Below the pieces are notes generated by a model. That model did no database searches, was not told where the DNA came from, and saw only the letters and a program-made list of their open reading frames with translations. A DNA stretch of 32,809 nucleotides from Verrucomicrobiota bacterium (GTDB taxonomy: Bacteria > Verrucomicrobiota > Verrucomicrobiia > Limisphaerales > DSYF01), in assembly GCA_025457615.1 (NCBI GenBank), contig JALOTZ010000036.1, positions 1-32,809 of the forward strand, read 5' to 3'. Of the stretch, positions 8,839 through 18,900 are shown one piece after another (the first letter of the stretch is position 1; each line of letters starts with the position of its first letter). The translations under genes were made by a program, and so were the position numbers.

Positions 8839-9942
8839 TCAGGCCGGAGGCCGGGCCGTGGGCGCTCGTTGATACCACCCGCGCGAGGCGTTGCAGACCT
8901 TGCAGACCGAGAGCATCACGGGCACCTCGACGAGCACGCCGACGACAGTGGCCAGGGCGGCACCCGAGCCGGGGCCGAAGAGCGTGATGGCCACGGCCAC
9001 GGCCAGCTCGAAGAAGTTGCTGGCGCCAATCAGGGCGCCCGGGGACGCCACGTTGTGCGGCACCTTGAACCACCGCATCAGCAGGTAGGCAAGCGAGGAG
9101 TTGAAATAGACCTGGATGATGATCGGCACCGCCAGGAGGAGCACGGCGAACCAGCGCGTGGTCAGGTTCTCCGCCTGGAAGGCGAAGATCAGCACCAGGG
9201 TCAGCAGCAGAGCGGCGATGGTGACCGGATGAAACCTGGGCAGGAAAACCTGCTCAAACCAGTCCTTCCCGTGCGACTTGAGCAGCACGGTGCGGGTGAG
9301 CCAACCGGCGGCCAGCGGGATGACGATGAACACGACCACTGAGGTGATGAGCACTTGCGAGGGCACCACCACGTTGGCCACGCCGCACAGGAACATCACG
9401 AGGGGCGCGAAGGCGACCAGCATGATCAGGTCGTTCACCGCCACCTGCACGAGGGTGTAGGCCGGGTCGCCATCGGTCAGGTAACTCCACACGAACACCA
9501 TGGCGGTGCAGGGGGCGGCGGCGAGGATGATGAGGCCGGCGGTGTATTCCGCGGCCAGTTCCGGCGAGATCCACGCGCTGAACAGGTGTTGCATGAACAA
9601 CCAGGCCAGCAGCGCCATGCTGAAGGGTTTGACCAGCCAGTTGACGAAGAGCGTCACGGCGAGACCCTTGGGCTTGCGCGCCACGCCGCCAATGGCGCTG
9701 AAATCCACCTTCAGCATCATCGGATAGATCATCAGCCAGATGAGCACGGCGATGGGAATGTTCACCTGCGATCCCTGACCAAACTCGAGCGTGCTGAGCC
9801 GGGCGGTGAGGGCGGGAGCAAGCCGGCCCAGGGCCACGCCCGCCACCATGCACAAGAAGACCCAGACGGTCAGGTAACGCTCGAAGAACGCCAGGCGCTT
9901 TCGATTTACGATTTCGGATTTGCGATTTACGAGGTCGTCCAT
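8839..9942 (-). CDS. acr3: Arsenite efflux transporter Acr3
   Basis: This 367-aa membrane protein of the bile acid/arsenite/riboflavin transporter superfamily exports As(III) across the inner membrane. About ten hydrophobic helices are seen, with the family's key cysteine in 'ILAAAPCTAMVFVWS' and the key glutamate in VGVLVEVPVMLSVCK. The N-terminus is odd. The first 16 residues (MDDLVNRKSEIVNRKR) are encoded by a tandem GATTT-type repeat. Family members usually start about at 'FFERYLTVW', and no alternative start codon lies between the repeat and that segment. It follows arsM by 25 bases and ends the arsR-arsC-arsM-acr3 operon. Confidence 0.96.
   Translation of the reverse strand: MDDLVNRKSEIVNRKRLAFFERYLTVWVFLCMVAGVALGRLAPALTARLSTLEFGQGSQVNIPIAVLIWLMIYPMMLKVDFSAIGGVARKPKGLAVTLFVNWLVKPFSMALLAWLFMQHLFSAWISPELAAEYTAGLIILAAAPCTAMVFVWSYLTDGDPAYTLVQVAVNDLIMLVAFAPLVMFLCGVANVVVPSQVLITSVVVFIVIPLAAGWLTRTVLLKSHGKDWFEQVFLPRFHPVTIAALLLTLVLIFAFQAENLTTRWFAVLLLAVPIIIQVYFNSSLAYLLMRWFKVPHNVASPGALIGASNFFELAVAVAITLFGPGSGAALATVVGVLVEVPVMLSVCKVCNASRGWYQRAPTARPPA
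9899..9935. repeat. Tandem GATTT-type repeat inside the 5' end of acr3
   Basis: Units related to CGATTTACGATTTCGGATTT and GCGATTTACGAGG occur in a row, AT-rich against the GC-rich surroundings. On the coding strand they spell the repeated peptide VNRKS.IVNRK. A similar AT-rich GATTT/AAATC array lies in RNase P RNA at 24300-24328. Confidence 0.65.
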
Positions 9943-9967
9943 TGGGGAACGTGTGGCGTGTTCCGTT

Positions 9968-10843
9968 TCAGCACGCGCCGTTGCAGCAACATTGCCCGGA
10001 CGGTTTCCGAGCCGTGACTTCGACGCTGGCGATGTAGTCCTGGGGCTTGGAACCAGCAGGCAGCGACGCCAGGATCTTCTGGTAAAGCGGATCCTCGAAT
10101 TGCTCCAGGGCCACGACGTATTCGGGTTTCACGCGCACCTCGACATTCGCCAGGCCCGCGGCGCGCGCGTGGCGCTCGGTGTCCCGCACCAGCGCCGCGC
10201 CCGCCACACAGCCGACCAGCGCCTCGACCATTTTCAATACCTCCGGCGGCAACAGCTTGAGCAGGGCCATGTCCGACACCGCCACGCGCCCGCCCGGCTT
10301 GAGCACACGCGCCATTTCGCGCCAGACCTGGGGCTTGTCCGGGGAAAGGTTGATGACGCAGTTCGAGATGACGACGTCCACGGAGTCGTCCGCCACGGGC
10401 AGATGCTCGATTTCGCCCAGGCGAAACTCGACGTTGTTCAGCCCCGTGGTGGCGGAATATTGCACCGTGTTCCGGCGCGCGCGGGCCAGCATCTCGGGGG
10501 TCATATCCACGCCAATGGCGCGCCCGGCGGGCCCGACCTTGCGTCCGGCGATGAACACGTCAAAACCTCCGCCCGCACCCAGATCGAGCACGGTCTCGCC
10601 CGGCCTGAGCGCGGCGAGCGCGGCGGGATTGCCGCAGGACAGTCCCATGTTCGCGCCGTGCGGCAGCGCTTCCAGTTCGGCCACGGAATAGCCCAGTTGC
10701 CGCGCGAGGGTGTCCGCGTCGGCCGGGGCGGACCCGCAGCACGAGACGCCCGGTCCGCAGCAACCGGAGGAGGTTTCCCGCGCGATTTGGGCGTAACCTT
10801 CGCGCACCTGTTCGCGGATCTGTTCGGATTGGTTTCCAGTCAT
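9968..10843 (-). CDS. arsM: Arsenite S-adenosylmethionine methyltransferase ArsM
   Basis: This 291-aa cytoplasmic enzyme methylates As(III) to mono-, di- and trimethyl arsenicals. The N-terminal region has CC pairs at residues 28-29 and 35-36. MGLSCGNP holds the first conserved cysteine (residue 70). The SAM site is VLDLGAGGGFDVFIAG. VISNCVINLSPDK and the later EALVGCVAGA supply the other two arsenic-binding cysteines, in the order seen in known ArsM. The C-terminus is cysteine-rich (GQCCCNGAC), perhaps for extra thiol binding. The ATG at 10843 is 10 bases after the arsC stop. The open frame extends to 10945 but overlaps arsC. The gene lies between arsC and acr3. Confidence 0.95.
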   Translation of the reverse strand: MTGNQSEQIREQVREGYAQIARETSSGCCGPGVSCCGSAPADADTLARQLGYSVAELEALPHGANMGLSCGNPAALAALRPGETVLDLGAGGGFDVFIAGRKVGPAGRAIGVDMTPEMLARARRNTVQYSATTGLNNVEFRLGEIEHLPVADDSVDVVISNCVINLSPDKPQVWREMARVLKPGGRVAVSDMALLKLLPPEVLKMVEALVGCVAGAALVRDTERHARAAGLANVEVRVKPEYVVALEQFEDPLYQKILASLPAGSKPQDYIASVEVTARKPSGQCCCNGAC

Positions 10844-10853
10844 AAAGTGTCCT

Positions 10854-11278
<425 letters not shown>

Positions 11279-11282
<4 letters not shown>

Positions 11283-11644
11283 CGTCGGGTCTGCCGCTGG
11301 CAAAGCGTGCTCGGGTTGGCCTTGAGAATGCGCTCGAGCTGCTTGCGGTCCTCGAGAATCCGGGCGTCCTGGCGCAACCCCTTGGACACCCAATCGAGGG
11401 CCTCGCGCACGACCATGGGCGTGTCGCGTCCCGGCCAGCGGTAATACACCCAGCGTTCGGTCTTGCGGGACGCGACGAGGCCGGCGTGTTGGAGCAGCGC
11501 CAGGTGCTTGGAGATGGTCGAGGGGGCGAGGCGCAGCAATTCGGTCACCTGGCAGACGCACAATTCGCGCCCGCGCAGCGCGGCAAGGATGCGCAGCCGG
11601 CTGGGATCGGCCAGCGCCTTGGTGATGGCGACGAAGTCACGCAC
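11279..11644 (-). CDS. arsR: ArsR-family arsenic repressor (locus 2)
   Basis: This is a 121-aa winged-helix repressor of the arsR-arsC-arsM-acr3 operon. 'ITKALADPSRLRILAAL' begins the core. RELCVCQVTELLRL carries the As(III)-binding cysteine pair at residues 29 and 31. 'APSTISKHLALLQHAGLV' is the recognition helix, and the wing contains KTERWVYYRW. The frame is open to 11761, but its first 39 codons lie over and upstream of the promoter and operator and overlap a gene's 3' end. I therefore place the start at the GTG at 11644, just before the family N-terminus (VRDFVAITKAL). The promoter predicts a transcript starting at or next to this GTG, so translation should be leaderless. Confidence 0.9.
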
Positions 11645-11649
11645 GACTG

Positions 11650-11679
11650 CATATTTCGCCAGACGACGAAATATGTCAA
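11650..11679 (-). promoter_or_regulatory. arsR (locus 2) promoter with perfect-dyad ArsR operator
   Basis: The minus strand has TTGACA (11679-11674), a 17-base spacer and AAATAT (11656-11651). Overlying both is the inverted repeat CATATTTCG, eight bases, CGAAATATG (11650-11675), perfect over nine bases per arm. Its overall length and placement match the locus 1 operator, while the half-site sequence differs. Confidence 0.78.
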
Positions 11680-11696
11680 GGGCGTGTTCCGGCGCG

Positions 11697-12344
11697 TCAG
11701 ACCACGTCCCGATACTCTTGCTCCACGCCCTTCTGGCGGTGTTGTTGGAAGAAGAAGACAAAGCGGGCCTCGGACAGGTCCTCCGGCGGCACCCTCTTCA
11801 TCTTCTGACGGCAGGCCTGCACGATGCCCGGCGCGTATTGCGGGGGAAATCCAAAGCTGAATCCGCTGGTCATGGTGATGTCTCGCACGGTCAGCAGGCG
11901 GCAGAACAAGGCCAGCCGGAGCCCCAGCCGCCGCATGGAATCACTCAGCCCCATCTCCGTCAGCCAGACCTCCGGCTGGTCCGGATCCAGCAGGTCGCGC
12001 ATGCGGATCCGGGGTTCGCGGGGCAGCAGTTCCACGGTCTGAAGAAACGCGCTACGGGACCGGCGATACGCCTCCAGCACCTCCAATTCCCAGGGCTGCA
12101 GTCCCGCCTGAACGGGGTCCACGCTGTCCACCAAGGTCCGGCCGTTGAGCCGGTATTCCGCGAACCAGAAATCGAAGAAGGCATTTTGCGCGACCTCGTC
12201 CTGGAAAATCAGCGTTTTGCCGGCGGTGGGCAGCGTCATCCGCTTGGCGATGGGGCCAGGCTGGTAGTCCAAATGTCGCGTGGCTTCGAGACACTTCTGG
12301 CTCATGGTTTTACCAGCGGCGCGGATTTCCTGGTAGGTCGTCAT
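11697..12344 (-). CDS. Hypothetical 215-aa protein beside the ars operon
   Basis: I do not recognise the family. The protein is soluble-looking, without signal peptide or membrane segments. It is rich in aromatic residues in places (NAFFDFWFAEYRLNG), with a C-terminal basic and aromatic end (ARFVFFFQQHRQKGVEQEY). A conserved-looking central part reads RIRMRDLLDPDQPEVWLTEM. It has a clean ATG at 12344 and high-GC codon use like its neighbours. It lies upstream of the arsR promoter on the same strand, so it has its own promoter or belongs to the 12345-12503 divergent region. A function in arsenic handling is not supported by its sequence. Confidence 0.6.
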   Translation of the reverse strand: MTTYQEIRAAGKTMSQKCLEATRHLDYQPGPIAKRMTLPTAGKTLIFQDEVAQNAFFDFWFAEYRLNGRTLVDSVDPVQAGLQPWELEVLEAYRRSRSAFLQTVELLPREPRIRMRDLLDPDQPEVWLTEMGLSDSMRRLGLRLALFCRLLTVRDITMTSGFSFGFPPQYAPGIVQACRQKMKRVPPEDLSEARFVFFFQQHRQKGVEQEYRDVV

Positions 12345-12402
12345 GTTCCAGGCAGGAAATCAGCAGCCGCGGCTTCGCGCAAGCCTCACCCCATCCCCAG
12401 AG

Positions 12403-12421
12403 CCAGAATGAGAATGGCTGC
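12403..12421. repeat. Short copy of the repeat family A end
   Basis: CCAGAATGAGAATGGCTGC here differs by one base from the right-arm end of the element at 1340-1510 (CAAAATGAGAATGGCTGC). The rest of the element is not evident. It lies in the divergent spacer between the hypothetical gene and the ArsB-like transporter gene. Confidence 0.4.
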
Positions 12422-12503
12422 ATCCCCTGCGGCTGGCTGGCGGACACCCTCGGTCCCTGAAGTCTGGGAAATCTGCTTGCGGGACGTCCGGGCGTGACGT
12501 TGC

Positions 12504-13763
12504 ATGCGGGCGGTTGCTGCTTTGCGCATGAACACCCGGGAGCTTCTGGCCATTGGCATCTTTGCGATCACCTACCTGCTGATCAGCGGGCGGCGGCTGA
12601 AGATCCTGCCGTTGTACCGTCCAGCCGCCGCGCTGCTGGGGGCGGTACTGATGGTGGCCACCGGGGTGATGAAACCCGAGCAGGCCTATGCGGCGGTGGA
12701 TTACAACACGCTGGTGCTGCTGCTGGGGATGATGATCATCTGCGCCTACCTGAGCCTGGGGGGATTCTTCGACTGGGCGGCGGACTGGGTGTTGCGGGCG
12801 GCCCGGACTCCGCGCCGGTTGTTGCTCTACCTCATCCTGACCTCGGGCGTGCTTTCGGCCCTGCTCGTCAACGACACCATCTGCCTGATGCTCACGCCCT
12901 TGGTGGTGACGGTGATCGTGCGGGGGCGGTTGCCGTTGCTGCCCTACCTGCTGGCCCTGGCCATGAGCGCCAACATCGGCAGCTTGGCCACGCTGGTGGG
13001 CAATCCGCAGAATATGATCATCGGACACCTGTCCGGCCTTTCCTTTGTGGACTTCACGCTGTCCCTGGCGCCGGTGGCGGCAGCTGGTTTGGCCATTCAG
13101 TATGGGGTGCTGCACTTTGGTTTCCGGCGGACACTGTCCAGCGGGGTCATCGAGGTGACGCCAGGCACGGCACGCCGGCCCGACACCCGGCTGCTGGCGC
13201 TGTCGCTGGGGACGCTGGGCTTGGTGTTCATCGGGTTCGTGGCGGGGCTGAACCTGGCGTGGACGGCGTTGTCGGGTGGTGTGTTGCTCATGGTTTTGGC
13301 GCGGCGCGACACCCACGAGGTGCTCAAACTGGTGGACTGGCATCTATTGGTCTTCTTTGCGGCGCTGTTCGTGGTGGTAGAAGGGCTGAACGGGACGGGG
13401 TTGCCCGACCAGATGTATGAAGGCTGCCGGGGGGTATTCGGCACGACCGCCACTGCGCAGGCCTGGAACCTGGCGTGGTTTTCGGCGGCGGGCTCGAATG
13501 TCTTTTCGAACGTGCCTTTCGTCCTGGTGGCCGGGAAGTGGATTTCCCGCTTCGCGGATCCAGAACTCATGTGGAAGGTGATGGCGCTGGCGACGACCTT
13601 TGCCGGCAACCTGACCATCCTGGGATCGGTGGCGAACATCATCGTCGTCGAGCAGGCGCGTGGGCACTGCGAGGTGGGGTTCTGGGATTACGCGAAGTTC
13701 GGCATTCCGGTCACGCTGCTGACGACGGTGGCGGGGGTGGCCTTGTTGCTGGCGCAGCAATGA
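12504..13763 (+). CDS. ArsB/SLC13-type anion transporter (ion transporter superfamily)
   Basis: This 419-aa polytopic inner-membrane protein has about eleven hydrophobic segments. The signature segment is '[18 protein letters not shown]' followed by '[20 protein letters not shown]', with a matching '[17 protein letters not shown]' and '[19 protein letters not shown]' in the second half. This is the two-repeat pattern of ArsB, NhaD and CitM-like carriers. ArsB exports arsenite; other relatives move dicarboxylates, citrate or Na+. Its position beside an ars operon favours arsenite, but sequence alone does not decide. It is divergent from the minus-strand hypothetical gene. ATGs at 12504 and 12528 are both possible starts, and neither has a strong ribosome site. 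Confidence 0.85.
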   Translation: MRAVAALRMNTRELLAIGIFAITYLLISGRRLKILPLYRPAAALLGAVLMVATGVMKPEQAYAAVDYNTLVLLLGMMIICAYLSLGGFFDWAADWVLRAARTPRRLLLYLILTSGVLSALLVNDTICLMLTPLVVTVIVRGRLPLLPYLLALAMSANIGSLATLVGNPQNMIIGHLSGLSFVDFTLSLAPVAAAGLAIQYGVLHFGFRRTLSSGVIEVTPGTARRPDTRLLALSLGTLGLVFIGFVAGLNLAWTALSGGVLLMVLARRDTHEVLKLVDWHLLVFFAALFVVVEGLNGTGLPDQMYEGCRGVFGTTATAQAWNLAWFSAAGSNVFSNVPFVLVAGKWISRFADPELMWKVMALATTFAGNLTILGSVANIIVVEQARGHCEVGFWDYAKFGIPVTLLTTVAGVALLLAQQ

Positions 13764-13795
13764 TCCTCAGCGTGGAAATTGCTTTTTCGGGGTAC

Positions 13796-13852
13796 GCGGC
13801 TTTCCAGCCCCGCGCCGCCTCCGGACTCGGGACGGGCGACTGGAAAGTCGCC
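13796..13852. terminator. Paired hairpins between convergent genes
   Basis: GGCT-TTCC-AGCC (13798-13809), flanked by further complementary GC bases, and GGCGACT-GGAA-AGTCGCC (13835-13852) form two stem-loops between the ArsB-like and gluQ stop codons. A T-run is lacking, so they may be palindromic repeats as much as terminators. Confidence 0.4.
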
Positions 13853-13859
13853 TGAAACC

Positions 13860-14747
13860 TCAGTCTGGAAGCCCGCGCTGCAACGCGCCGCCCCACCGCT
13901 CGCGAATGGCCTTGGGCGATTCGCCGCCCGCGCGCAACCTGCGCAGGCTCAGCGCATCATTCCGCTTGGCGAGCCGGACACCGTTCGCATCCGTCATCAG
14001 CGGGCAGTGAAAGAAGGCGGGAGGCTCGAATCCGAGCGCGCGGTAGAGCAGGAGTTGTCGGGCGGTGGAGGCCAGGAGGTCGGCACCCCGCACGACTTCC
14101 GTGATGCCCATGGCCGCATCGTCCACGACGGCCGCCAACTGGTAGGCCGGCGCATCGTCGTTGCGCCAGAGCACAAAGTCGCCGAAATCTTTCCCGGCCA
14201 CGAAGCGTTGCGGACCCAGGGCACCATCAGTGAACTCGATGGGTTCGCCATCCCGCACCCGGAACCGCCAACCGGCCTTCGTGGATGGTTGATGGGTGAG
14301 AGTTGATTGCGAGGAGACGCGACACGTTCCCGGGTAAATCAGTTCATCATCGGCGCCCTGTGGCGCACTGGCGGCGGACTGGATGTCCTTGCGGGAGCAG
14401 GTGCAGGGATAAACGAATCCGCCGGACTTCAACTGCTCCAGCGCGTCCTGGTAGAGCCGCTGGCGTTCGCTCTGGTTGTAGGGGGCATGCGGGCCGCCCA
14501 CATCCGGCCCCTCCTGCCATTCGAATCCGAACCATTTCAGATCCTCGGTCATGCCGCGTGCGAACTCGGGCTTGCAGCGCGCGCGGTCGATGTCCTCGTT
14601 GCGCAGGATCAACACCCCTCCGCGTTCCCGGGCGCGCTGTTGCGCCGTCCAGAAGGTCCGGGCGTGACCCAGGTGCAGGTGGCCGGTGGGCGAGGGGGCA
14701 ATGCGGCCCCGATAGGGCCGTCGCTGCGTGGTGGCGTGGGCGTTCAC
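13860..14747 (-). CDS. gluQ: Glutamyl-Q tRNA(Asp) synthetase
   Basis: This 295-aa paralogue of the glutamyl-tRNA synthetase catalytic domain activates glutamate and attaches it to queuosine at the tRNA-Asp wobble base. RIAPSPTGHLHLGHA holds the HxGH ATP site. The zinc-binding region YPCTCSRKDI with the later YPGTCR is typical. RLAKRNDALSLR replaces the KMSKS loop. The anticodon-binding half of GluRS is absent, as expected. A GTG at 14747, one base after the upstream gene's TGA, gives the family N-terminus; no ATG fits. Overlap-type spacing implies co-expression with the RmlD-like gene. Confidence 0.93.
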   Translation of the reverse strand: MNAHATTQRRPYRGRIAPSPTGHLHLGHARTFWTAQQRARERGGVLILRNEDIDRARCKPEFARGMTEDLKWFGFEWQEGPDVGGPHAPYNQSERQRLYQDALEQLKSGGFVYPCTCSRKDIQSAASAPQGADDELIYPGTCRVSSQSTLTHQPSTKAGWRFRVRDGEPIEFTDGALGPQRFVAGKDFGDFVLWRNDDAPAYQLAAVVDDAAMGITEVVRGADLLASTARQLLLYRALGFEPPAFFHCPLMTDANGVRLAKRNDALSLRRLRAGGESPKAIRERWGGALQRGLPD

Positions 14748-14748
14748 T

Positions 14749-15597
14749 TCAAAACGGTTCGTTCGGGTTGGCGTCGAGCCACTCGGCCAGTCCAGGCAGC
14801 CTGAACGACAACCGTTGCTGCGCCTTGCCGCAATCGAGTGAGCAATCCGGCGCGCGGCGTTGCCTGGTGAAATTCTCAAGGGACACCGCCTGGATCTTCG
14901 GGTTGAGTTCCGGATGTCGTCGGGCGAGGATCTCGCCGATCTGATAACGGCTGAGGCGCTGAGCGCCGGCCAGGTGATAGACGCCACGCGCTTCCGAAAG
15001 CGCCAGTTCCCAGGTCGCGCGGGCGGTGACGGAGGCCGCGATGGGGCAGCGAAATTCGTCCACGAACAGCGGTGTCGTTCTCCCCGCCTTCCAAGCCAGT
15101 TCCAGCACCTCATTAAATCCCCGGTTGCCCGAGGTTGACACGCCCCCATTGATCGACGTGCGAAGGACCAGGTGACCTGGGTGCGCGAGCACCTTCGCCT
15201 CCGCCTCAACCTTGGTCCGGGCATAAACGCCCAGCGGGGCCGGGAGGTCCGCTTCCGTGTAATGCCCCTTCTGTCCGTCAAACACCAGGTCGGTCGAGAA
15301 GAACACCAGGCGCCGCTCCGCGAACAAGTCCGCCAGGAACGCGGTGGCCTCGACATTCACCTGCCGCGCCCGGGCGGGTTGCCGCTCGCACTGGTCGGTG
15401 TTGCTGATGGCGGCGCAGTGGATGACGAGTTCAGGTGAATCCCGCTCGAATCGGGCCCGGACAGCGCGGAAATCGGTCAGGTCGAGGGACGGATGGGGCA
15501 GGGGGGCAACGGACCATTCGGGGGCGAGTTCCCCGGCCAGTTTGGCCAGGCAACCCCCAATCAGGCCCTGAGTTCCAGTGATCCAGGCGGTTTTCAT
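14749..15597 (-). CDS. RmlD-like NAD(P)-dependent sugar reductase (SDR superfamily)
   Basis: This 282-aa protein resembles dTDP-4-dehydrorhamnose reductase. The N-terminal dinucleotide loop is MKTAWITGTQGLIGG. 'PELVIHCAAISNTDQCE' and FFSTDLVFDGQKG are family motifs, with LVFDG in place of the usual YVFDG. The active-site pair is in VYARTKVEAE (YxxxK). The C-terminal half binds substrate. The other rhamnose genes (rmlA, B, C) are not nearby, so the substrate is uncertain; another nucleotide-sugar or S-adenosylmethionine-related role is possible. The ATG at 15597 gives the standard start, and the longer frame to 15705 adds nothing recognisable. Its stop abuts the gluQ start. Confidence 0.85.
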   Translation of the reverse strand: MKTAWITGTQGLIGGCLAKLAGELAPEWSVAPLPHPSLDLTDFRAVRARFERDSPELVIHCAAISNTDQCERQPARARQVNVEATAFLADLFAERRLVFFSTDLVFDGQKGHYTEADLPAPLGVYARTKVEAEAKVLAHPGHLVLRTSINGGVSTSGNRGFNEVLELAWKAGRTTPLFVDEFRCPIAASVTARATWELALSEARGVYHLAGAQRLSRYQIGEILARRHPELNPKIQAVSLENFTRQRRAPDCSLDCGKAQQRLSFRLPGLAEWLDANPNEPF

Positions 15598-15937
15598 CCT
15601 TCGCCGTGCTGCCGCGCAGCTTACAGAGCGATGCCCCGGGAGCCAAGGCCGGCAATCGGCGGCGGGGCGTGTCGAGCATCCCCAGCGCGCGATCCTGCGC
15701 GTCACGAAGGAATGACCTCTCGAAGAAAAGCCAAACTTTCCACTTGACAGAACAATGCAAGGCTAGTTGGTTTGCGCTAGAACCCGCCGAAGTCAAGGAG
15801 ACAGGAGGATGCGGCGGGGTTCGCAGGACCTGAAAGTGCGCCATACTACCTTCCAGCGCGCGTGGCAGGGCAGAGGCGTTCCGCTGCTTGCCGGAAGAAG
15901 ACAAATCCGCTCCCCGTTCAGAAAGGATCAGACTCTT
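15598..15937. other. Divergent spacer and leader of the large exported protein
   Basis: No gene is supported here. TTGACA at 15744-15749 is a candidate -35 box for the rightward gene, with only a poor -10 (TAGTTG at 15765). AGGAGG abuts an in-frame ATG at 15809. A start there would give the exported protein a 43-residue longer basic N-terminus. It is too close to the ATG to be a normal ribosome site, so the ATG at 15938 is preferred. Confidence 0.45.
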
Positions 15938-18900
15938 ATGAAAACGTTGACTCATTCCCGCACCTCCCGATCGAGCAGGCCTTGGCCTGCGGATGTCACC
16001 AGGCGATTCTTTGCCTTGGCATTGGCTATCGCCCTGCCTGCGGTGGTGCAAGCCCAGCCGACGCAGGATCTCGATTACGGCGATGCGCCGGACAGCCAAC
16101 CGGTGCCGGGCTATCCGACGCTGCTGGTCAACAACGGCGCACGACACATGGTTCAAGGCAACAACATGTTGCTGGGCACCCTGCGGGACATCGAAATAGA
16201 TGGGCAACCGGTCCCGCCGGGTTTGGGTGACGACGTGTTGCCGTCCGGCGGCATGGACGACGAAGACGGCGTGATCTTCCATACGGCTCTCATTGCTGGG
16301 GTGCCCAACACCATCACGGTGATCACGACCCTCGGCGGAACCCTTCAGGGTTGGCTTGATCTCAACGTCGACAGCGACTGGGCCGATCCGGGCGAGCAGA
16401 TCATCTCGAATCTGCCGGTGAATCCTGGAGGCAACTCGGTGACCTACCAGGTGGGGGCACTGGCGGGAGTTGGTCCAACCTACGCCCGCTTCCGGCTCAG
16501 TGGTCAACTTGGGCTGGGCTTTGCCGGCCTGGCGCCGGATGGTGAGGTCGAGGATTACGAGATCCAACTCGATGCCATCAAGTGGTTGCAGCCGCCGGAC
16601 CTGACCACGAACGGTGTGGACGTGGACAACACGGTGGAACTGGCGGATGACTTCCTGTGCAACCTGACCGGGCCGATTACCGACATTCACATCTGGGGAT
16701 CGTTCAGGAACGACGAGGAACTCGAGGGATTGCCCGATTTGGTGCTCACCAACCTGGTTTTCGCGCTTCGGATCTTCTCGGATGTGCCTGCGGGGATAGG
16801 GAATCCGTACAGCCATCCGGGAACCCAATTATGGACGACGAACTTCGTTCCAGGCAGCTACCGGGCCGGGCTGTGTTCCCGCGTGGCGCAGGGCGAATGG
16901 TGGCACAGCCCGCAGGTGCAGCCCACACCGCCCGGATTCTGGCTACCTCAGGGAGACTTCAATTGTTACCAGTTTGATTTCTATCCCCAGGAACCCTTCT
17001 GGCAGACCAACGGCACGATTTACTGGCTGGCCGTCAAGGTGTTGAACGCGCCGCAAGACTGGCAGTTCGGGTGGAAGAGCACCCCGCTCACCAACCGGTG
17101 GAATGATGACGCGGTGTGGCTTGACCCGGCGGGTGGCGCCATGCCGTGGCGGGAACTGCGATACCTCGGTGAGCATCCGTACCACATCCTGATCTCCAAC
17201 TCGCTGGATCTGGCCTTCGCGCTCTCGACGGAGCAGCTACCCTACGACTTCGGAGATGCTCCTGACGCCGTGCAGGGGACCAGTCCGGGGGATTACCAGA
17301 CGATTCTGGCAGACAACGGGGCTTACCATGCCATCGTGGCCGGAGCGCCTTACTTCGACGATGGCACGCAGACCGACCAGCCGGATGCGGAGGCGGACGG
17401 ACAGCCGACCGCCAACGCGGACGGGGACGACCTCAACGGGGCTAAACCGGATGACGAGGACGGTATCCTCATTCCCTTGCTGATTGCCGGTCAGGCAGGC
17501 ACAGTCACCATCACTGTGGACGACGGGGCTGGGGGCTTGGGGGCAGGCGGCGGCTTTGTTGATGCCTGGATTGACTTCAACGCCGACGGTGACTGGACGG
17601 ATCCCGGTGAGCAGATCTGCAGCGGTTGGCTGGTGCAGGGCGCAAACCCGGTTGGATTCGCAGTCCCGGCAGGTGCCGCGCCCGGCCAGACCTTTGCCCG
17701 CTTCCGTATCAACAGCACGGCGGCCGGCCTCTTGCCCACCGGCGGGCCAGCTCAGGATGGCGAGGTGGAGGATCACCCGGTCATCATCGAGCAGGAGCCG
17801 CAGCAACTCGACTTCGGTGATGCGCCCGACACTCCGGGGGCGGCCGGATACCAGACCTTGCTGGCGAACAATGGTGCGCGACACCCGCTGACCGGACCGG
17901 TGCTTGGCAATGCCCGGGACGGCGAACTGGATGGACAGCCGACACCCAACGCGGACGGGGATGATCTCAATGTGGACGACGAGGACGGGGTTGCTTTCCC
18001 CACGGCGTTGCTGACGGGTGTGCCGGGTTCGGTCCAGGTGAGCAGCGTTTCGGGCGGGGTATTGCAAGCCTGGTTTGACTGGAGCAACGACGGTGACTGG
18101 GCCGACGCTTCCGAGTATGTCATCAACAATGTGGCCATTCCGGCGGGCACGACGACATTGAACTTCCCTGTGCCGACCTTTGCGACCAATCAAACGGTCT
18201 ATGCGCGTTTCCGGATCAGCAGCCAAGGAGGGTTGGGGTATGCCGGCCTGGCTTCGGACGGCGAGGTGGAGGATTACCTGATCCCGTTTGAGGAGCTCAA
18301 GTGGTTGCAGGTTCCGGAGCAAGGGGAGGAGGGTGTGGACGTCGATAACACCGACTTCACGCTGGCCGATGATTTTGTGTGCACGGCGAGCGGACCGATC
18401 ACCGACATTCACATCTGGGGGTCCTTTGTGAACGACCAACTTCCGCCCGAAGGACCCGGCGGACTCATCTTCACGGTGTCCATCTGGAGCGATGTGCCGG
18501 CGGGTGTGGACGCGTCCTACAGCCACCCCGGCCAACTGCTCTGGTCGAGAACCTTCTCGCCGGGAGGTTACAATGCCGGCAAGATCTGGAGCGTGTCTCC
18601 AGGCGAATGGTGGCATTACCCGGTGCCGGCTACGTGGATCCCGGCCGCGGATCAGAACATCTACCAGTTCGACTTCTATCCGCACACGAACCAGTTCATC
18701 CAGGTCGAGGGAACGGTTTACTGGCTGGCGGTGAAGTACAGTTACCCGGCGATATCCAGTTTCGAATTCGGCTGGAAGACCACGCCGGCGGCTTGGAACG
18801 ACGACGCCTGCTACTACGATCCAGCCAATTCCCCGATCTTCTGGAAGGACATGGTTTATCCGCCGCAGCACCAGTGGGCGTCGGAGTCTCTGAACCTTTC

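Noticed and set aside
11645..11761. N-terminal extension of the locus 2 ArsR from an ATG
   Set aside because: The extension covers the promoter and operator and part of the neighbouring gene's 3' end. The family start corresponds to the GTG at 11644.
12360..13343. 327-aa minus-strand frame rich in His, Gln and Arg
   Set aside because: Its composition is typical of an antisense shadow of a hydrophobic membrane-protein gene; the ArsB-type carrier on the plus strand explains the region.
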